Assembly (NCBI GenBank): GCA_965219235.1
Contig: OZ244721.1
Location: forward strand, 1 to 64,000
DNA: 64,000 nucleotides
From: CBDHCC01 sp965219235
GTDB lineage: Bacteria > Pseudomonadota > Alphaproteobacteria > Sphingomonadales > Sphingomonadaceae
Direction of reading: 5' to 3'
Position numbers and translations under genes: made by a program. Shown piece by piece: positions 61,645 to 64,000 of the stretch; position 1 is the first letter of the stretch; the number at the start of each line of letters is the position of its first letter. The notes under the pieces are model-generated. The model was not told where the DNA came from, made no database searches, and saw nothing but the letters and a program-made list of their open reading frames with translations.

Positions 61645-62328
61645 CTAAATCCGCCGATAGCGGAAGTACCAGACCTCGTGCCCCTGCCGGCGCGCCTTGG
61701 CCTCGTAGCGGGTCTCCGGCCAGCCGCCGGGGCGGTGTTGCCAGTCCCCCGGCCGCTCCGCCAGCCACTCCAGCCGGTCACGGTGCCTGCGCATGACCGA
61801 CAGGGCGTGGGCGAGATAGACCGGATGGTCGGTGCCGAAGCGGAACTCGCCGCCGGGTTCCAGCTTGTCGGCGATCAGCGACACCGGCCCTTCGTTCACC
61901 ATCCGCCGCTTGGCGTGCCGGTTCTTGGGCCAGGGGTCGGGATGGAGGAGATAGACGAAGCGCAAGGCCCCGTCCGGCACCCGCTCCAGCACGTCGAGCG
62001 CGTCGCCATGGTGCAGGCGGACGTTGGGCAGCCGGCGCTCGTGCAGATCGGACAAAGCGGCGGCGACGCCGTTCAGATAAGGCTCCGCCCCGATCAGCCC
62101 GTGGTCGGGCAGGAGGTCGGCGCGCTCGATCAGATGCTCGCCCGACCCCATGCCGATCTCCAGATGCAGCGGCCGGTCGTCGCCGAACAACCGCCGGGCC
62201 GTCACCGCCCCCTCGTCGGGCACCGAAAGGGCGGGCAGGAGTTGATCGACCAGCCGCTGCTGGCGGTCGCGCAACGGCTGGCCCTTGGAACGGCCGTAGA
62301 GACGACGGATTTGGAGAGGATCGGACAT
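61645..62328 (-). CDS. trmB: tRNA (guanosine(46)-N7)-methyltransferase
   Basis: 227 residues. TrmB hallmarks: HLEIGMGSGEHL (SAM site), GAEPYLNGVAAAL, NVRLHHGDALDVLERV, and the motif FVYLLHPDPWPKNRHAKRRMV with the tRNA-binding residues. It methylates G46 of tRNA. Its last 9 codons (VWYFRYRRI) form the attR of the genomic island; the stop is TAG at 61645. The ATG at 62328 shares two bases with the opposite gene's ATG. Confidence 0.95.
   Translation of the reverse strand: MSDPLQIRRLYGRSKGQPLRDRQQRLVDQLLPALSVPDEGAVTARRLFGDDRPLHLEIGMGSGEHLIERADLLPDHGLIGAEPYLNGVAAALSDLHERRLPNVRLHHGDALDVLERVPDGALRFVYLLHPDPWPKNRHAKRRMVNEGPVSLIADKLEPGGEFRFGTDHPVYLAHALSVMRRHRDRLEWLAERPGDWQHRPGGWPETRYEAKARRQGHEVWYFRYRRI
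61651..61676. other. attR: trmB 3' end used as attachment site
   Basis: The trmB codons for VWYFRYRR; matches 45168-45193 at 23 of 26 positions. The gene is kept intact after integration. Confidence 0.7.
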
Positions 62329-63307
62329 GGTGGCGCTCACTAACTCGACGGGCGGACAGGCGACAGTGGGACGAGCGCTGCCGCTGGCGGTGGCCGCGCT
62401 GCTGGCGGGGTGCGGCGATGGGGCGACGGCGGAGCGCTCCGCCGACACTCCCGCTGCGGTCGAGTCCAGCGCAGCGAATGCGCCCGATGTCGAAGCGGAC
62501 GGCCGATCCGCCGCCGCAGGTCGGCCGGACGCGCATCAAGCGCCCTCCGCCGTGGAAAAGCCGATGCCGGCCGGGCGGACGACTCCCGCCGCCGCCGGCC
62601 CGGACGGTTCCTCCTTCTGGAACCTGGGCGCGGGGTCGAGGACGGTCCTGGCCCTCGACCCGAAGACGGCGGGCGGCACGGCGCTGTTCCTGTGCGACTC
62701 GCTGGACCGGCCGCAGGTCCTGGCGCTCACCGTGCCGGACGCCGAACGCCGCGCGCGGCTCGTCACCATCCCCAAGGCCGATCGGCTGCCCTCTGCGCGC
62801 GCCGTCACCGTGGGACGGGGCGACCCGGGCGCCGGCAACATCTATTACCCGCTGACGGTGGACGGACGCGACGTCGGGCTGGTGCATGCCATCAACACCG
62901 GCATCCTGCCCGACCAGACGACGCCCGGCGTGTCGTCGGTGAAGGTGGGCGATACGACGCACGGCTGCCGCTGGGCGCCGAACACCCGCGTGCTGGCGGT
63001 GACGCCGCGGCGCACCGTGCTGGTCACCGGGCGGGTGGGCCAAGGGCAGCTGCGCTACCGCACCTTCAACGACGGCGCGACGCTGGCGCCGCTGAAGACC
63101 GCCTCGCCGGAGCGGGGAACGGAGGCGTCGCTCGACCTCACCGGCGGGCGTGAGCGGGGCGGGGTGTATGCGTTTCGCAACGAGGGCTACGAGTACCGGC
63201 TCGACCCGGGCGCGGCGACGCTGACGGTGGCTCGGGACGGCAAGGTGATTCAGACCGAGACACTGCTGGCCTGGACGGTGGGGGGTGGAGCGTCAGCGGA
63301 CCGCTGA
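62327..63307 (+). CDS. Unrecognised putative lipoprotein
   Basis: 326 residues. A lipoprotein signal (RALPLAVAALLAGC) puts Cys29 at the membrane. A Pro/Ala/Asp-rich linker follows to about residue 90, then a beta-rich domain with VLALDPKTAGGTALFLCDSL, GAGNIYYPLTVDGRDVGLVHAINTG, THGCRWAPNTRVLAV and a final YAFRNEGYEYRLDPG. I do not recognise the family. GGAGAGGA lies 8 nt before the ATG; an alternative GTG lies at 62366. It is divergent from trmB. Confidence 0.7.
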   Translation: MVALTNSTGGQATVGRALPLAVAALLAGCGDGATAERSADTPAAVESSAANAPDVEADGRSAAAGRPDAHQAPSAVEKPMPAGRTTPAAAGPDGSSFWNLGAGSRTVLALDPKTAGGTALFLCDSLDRPQVLALTVPDAERRARLVTIPKADRLPSARAVTVGRGDPGAGNIYYPLTVDGRDVGLVHAINTGILPDQTTPGVSSVKVGDTTHGCRWAPNTRVLAVTPRRTVLVTGRVGQGQLRYRTFNDGATLAPLKTASPERGTEASLDLTGGRERGGVYAFRNEGYEYRLDPGAATLTVARDGKVIQTETLLAWTVGGGASADR

Positions 63308-63355
63308 AGTGCCGAGAGTGAAGACGCCCGCACGTTTGTGAGCCGAGTCCCCTCT

Positions 63356-63520
63356 CCGTTCGTCCTGAGCTTGTCGAAGGACGCACCAATGGCTCAGCCC
63401 CGCGGCGACTGCGGGACGTGTCCTGCCCAACGTCCTTCGACAGGCTCAGGACGAGCGGATAACGGGGTCTTGCACTGCTCCTCTCGAGAAGGACGGCGCT
63501 TCGACAGGCTCAGCGCGAAC
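63356..63520. repeat. Three half-sites of the GTCGAAG/CTTCGAC repeat family
   Basis: CTGAGCTTGTCGAAGG (63365-63380), then inverted CTTCGACAGGCTCAG at 63435-63449 and again at 63499-63513. It fills the gap between the lipoprotein and the convergent metK. Confidence 0.8.
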
Positions 63521-63544
63521 GGAGCGAATGAACGAGAGCCGCCG

Positions 63545-64000
63545 TCACCCCACCGCCGCCTTCAGCCGCTCCCCAAGGTCGGTCCGCTCCCAGGGGAACA
63601 GGTCGCCCGCCGCCGTGCGGCCGAAATGGCCGTAGGCGGCGGTCGCCTCGTAGATCGGCTTGTTGAGGCCCAGATGCTCGCGGATGCCGCGCGGGGTCAG
63701 CCCGACGGTCTCGCGCAGCGCCCGCTCGATCGCCTCGTCCGGCGCGGTGCCGGTGCCGTGGGTGTCGACATAGAGCGACAACGGCTCCGACACGCCGATG
63801 GCGTAGGACAACTGGATCGTGCAGCGCGTGGCCAGCCCGGCGGCGACCACGTTCTTGGCCATGTAGCGCGCGACATAGGCCGCCGAGCGGTCGACCTTGG
63901 TGGGATCCTTGCCGGAGAACGCGCCGCCGCCGTGGGGGGCCGCCCCGCCATAGGTGTCGACGATGATCTTGCGGCCGGTCAGACCCGCATCGCCGTCCGG
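63545..64000 (-). CDS. metK: S-adenosylmethionine synthetase (methionine adenosyltransferase), partial
   Basis: 151 codons visible, the C-terminal part of MetK. Signature GGGAFSGKDPTKVDRSAAYVARYMAKNVVAAGLA and the PLSLYVDTHGTGTAPD and IYEATAAYGHFGR segments are diagnostic. MetK makes SAM from ATP and methionine. The N-terminal about 250 residues, and any upstream SAM riboswitch, lie beyond the window. Confidence 0.95.
   Translation of the reverse strand, partial: PDGDAGLTGRKIIVDTYGGAAPHGGGAFSGKDPTKVDRSAAYVARYMAKNVVAAGLATRCTIQLSYAIGVSEPLSLYVDTHGTGTAPDEAIERALRETVGLTPRGIREHLGLNKPIYEATAAYGHFGRTAAGDLFPWERTDLGERLKAAVG

Larger units (their letters stand above)
45168..61676. mobile_element. 16.5-kb genomic island at the trmB 3' end
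   Basis: Bounded by 26-bp direct repeats (45168-45193 and 61651-61676, 23/26 identical), the right one being the trmB 3' end. A P4-type integrase lies next to trmB, as in islands that use a gene end as attB. The cargo has lower GC than the flanks and several broken genes: oxygenase/TonB receptor tail-to-tail truncation, LysR and PEP-mutase remnants, frameshifted GST and DUF4336. Cargo functions: detoxification/redox units with HxlR, ArsR and two-component regulators, plus the Ada alkylation repair protein. Confidence 0.78.

Overview
The window looks like a chromosomal segment of a sphingomonad (Sphingomonadaceae, Alphaproteobacteria). The backbone is very GC-rich, many adjacent genes overlap by ATGA/GTGA, and the gene content (TamAB with a small lipoprotein, TonB-dependent receptor, GMC oxidoreductase, PRC-barrel and DUF6894 stress proteins, RarA, a type I mannose-6-phosphate isomerase behind etfBA) fits that group. 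Intergenic spaces are filled with several families of short palindromic repeats. No 16S rRNA is present, so the genus is an inference.

Layout of the backbone: 1-3.7 kb DUF924, flavin-type oxidase, DUF2007, an EEP nuclease and an ammonium transporter; 3.8-6.3 kb GMC oxidoreductase and a sterol desaturase-type hydroxylase; 6.4-9 kb etfB-etfA-manA behind a possible LiuR-type operator; 9.1-11.2 kb a two-gene ABC exporter; 11.4-14.4 kb a DEAD-box helicase and a lipoamide dehydrogenase-like enzyme; 14.6-18.2 kb an acyl-CoA dehydrogenase-like / PIG-L deacetylase / NodS-like methyltransferase / GT2 cluster of unknown product; 18.3-23.5 kb an acyl-CoA ligase, aldehyde dehydrogenase, thiolase and SDR catabolic run; 23.6-25 kb tandem PRC-barrel proteins, DUF6894 and tRNA-Thr(UGU); 25-30 kb an RNase H-like protein, mechanosensitive channel, RarA and a GT4 glycosyltransferase; 30.2-37 kb lipoprotein-TamB-TamA; 37-45 kb YihY, a PepSY/PhoP/PhoQ-like system, SIMPL, an ABC-F ATPase and a PQQ-type sugar dehydrogenase.

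From 45,168 to 61,676 lies a 16.5-kb genomic island of visibly lower GC, integrated at the 3' end of trmB. It has a P4-type tyrosine integrase next to trmB, an imperfect 26-bp duplication of the trmB end at the far side (23/26 identical) and an exact 20-bp repeat just inside each end. The cargo is small regulator-plus-enzyme units (HxlR/LtrA/isochorismatase-like; Ada; M15 peptidase with a VanRS-like two-component system; HxlR/GST; ArsR/NIPSNAP/monooxygenase). It is decaying: oxygenase and TonB receptor are cut and joined tail to tail, a LysR and a PEP-mutase-like gene survive only as fragments, and the GST and a DUF4336 gene are frameshifted. Inside the island a direct-repeat motif with 11-bp periodicity lies upstream of both the peptidase/response-regulator pair and the receptor remnant, suggesting a small regulon.

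After the island come trmB, an unrecognised lipoprotein, and the 3' part of metK at the window edge. The most novel-looking items are the operator pair, the palindromic repeat translated in frame inside the ABC-F protein, and the deacetylase/methyltransferase/glycosyltransferase cluster.
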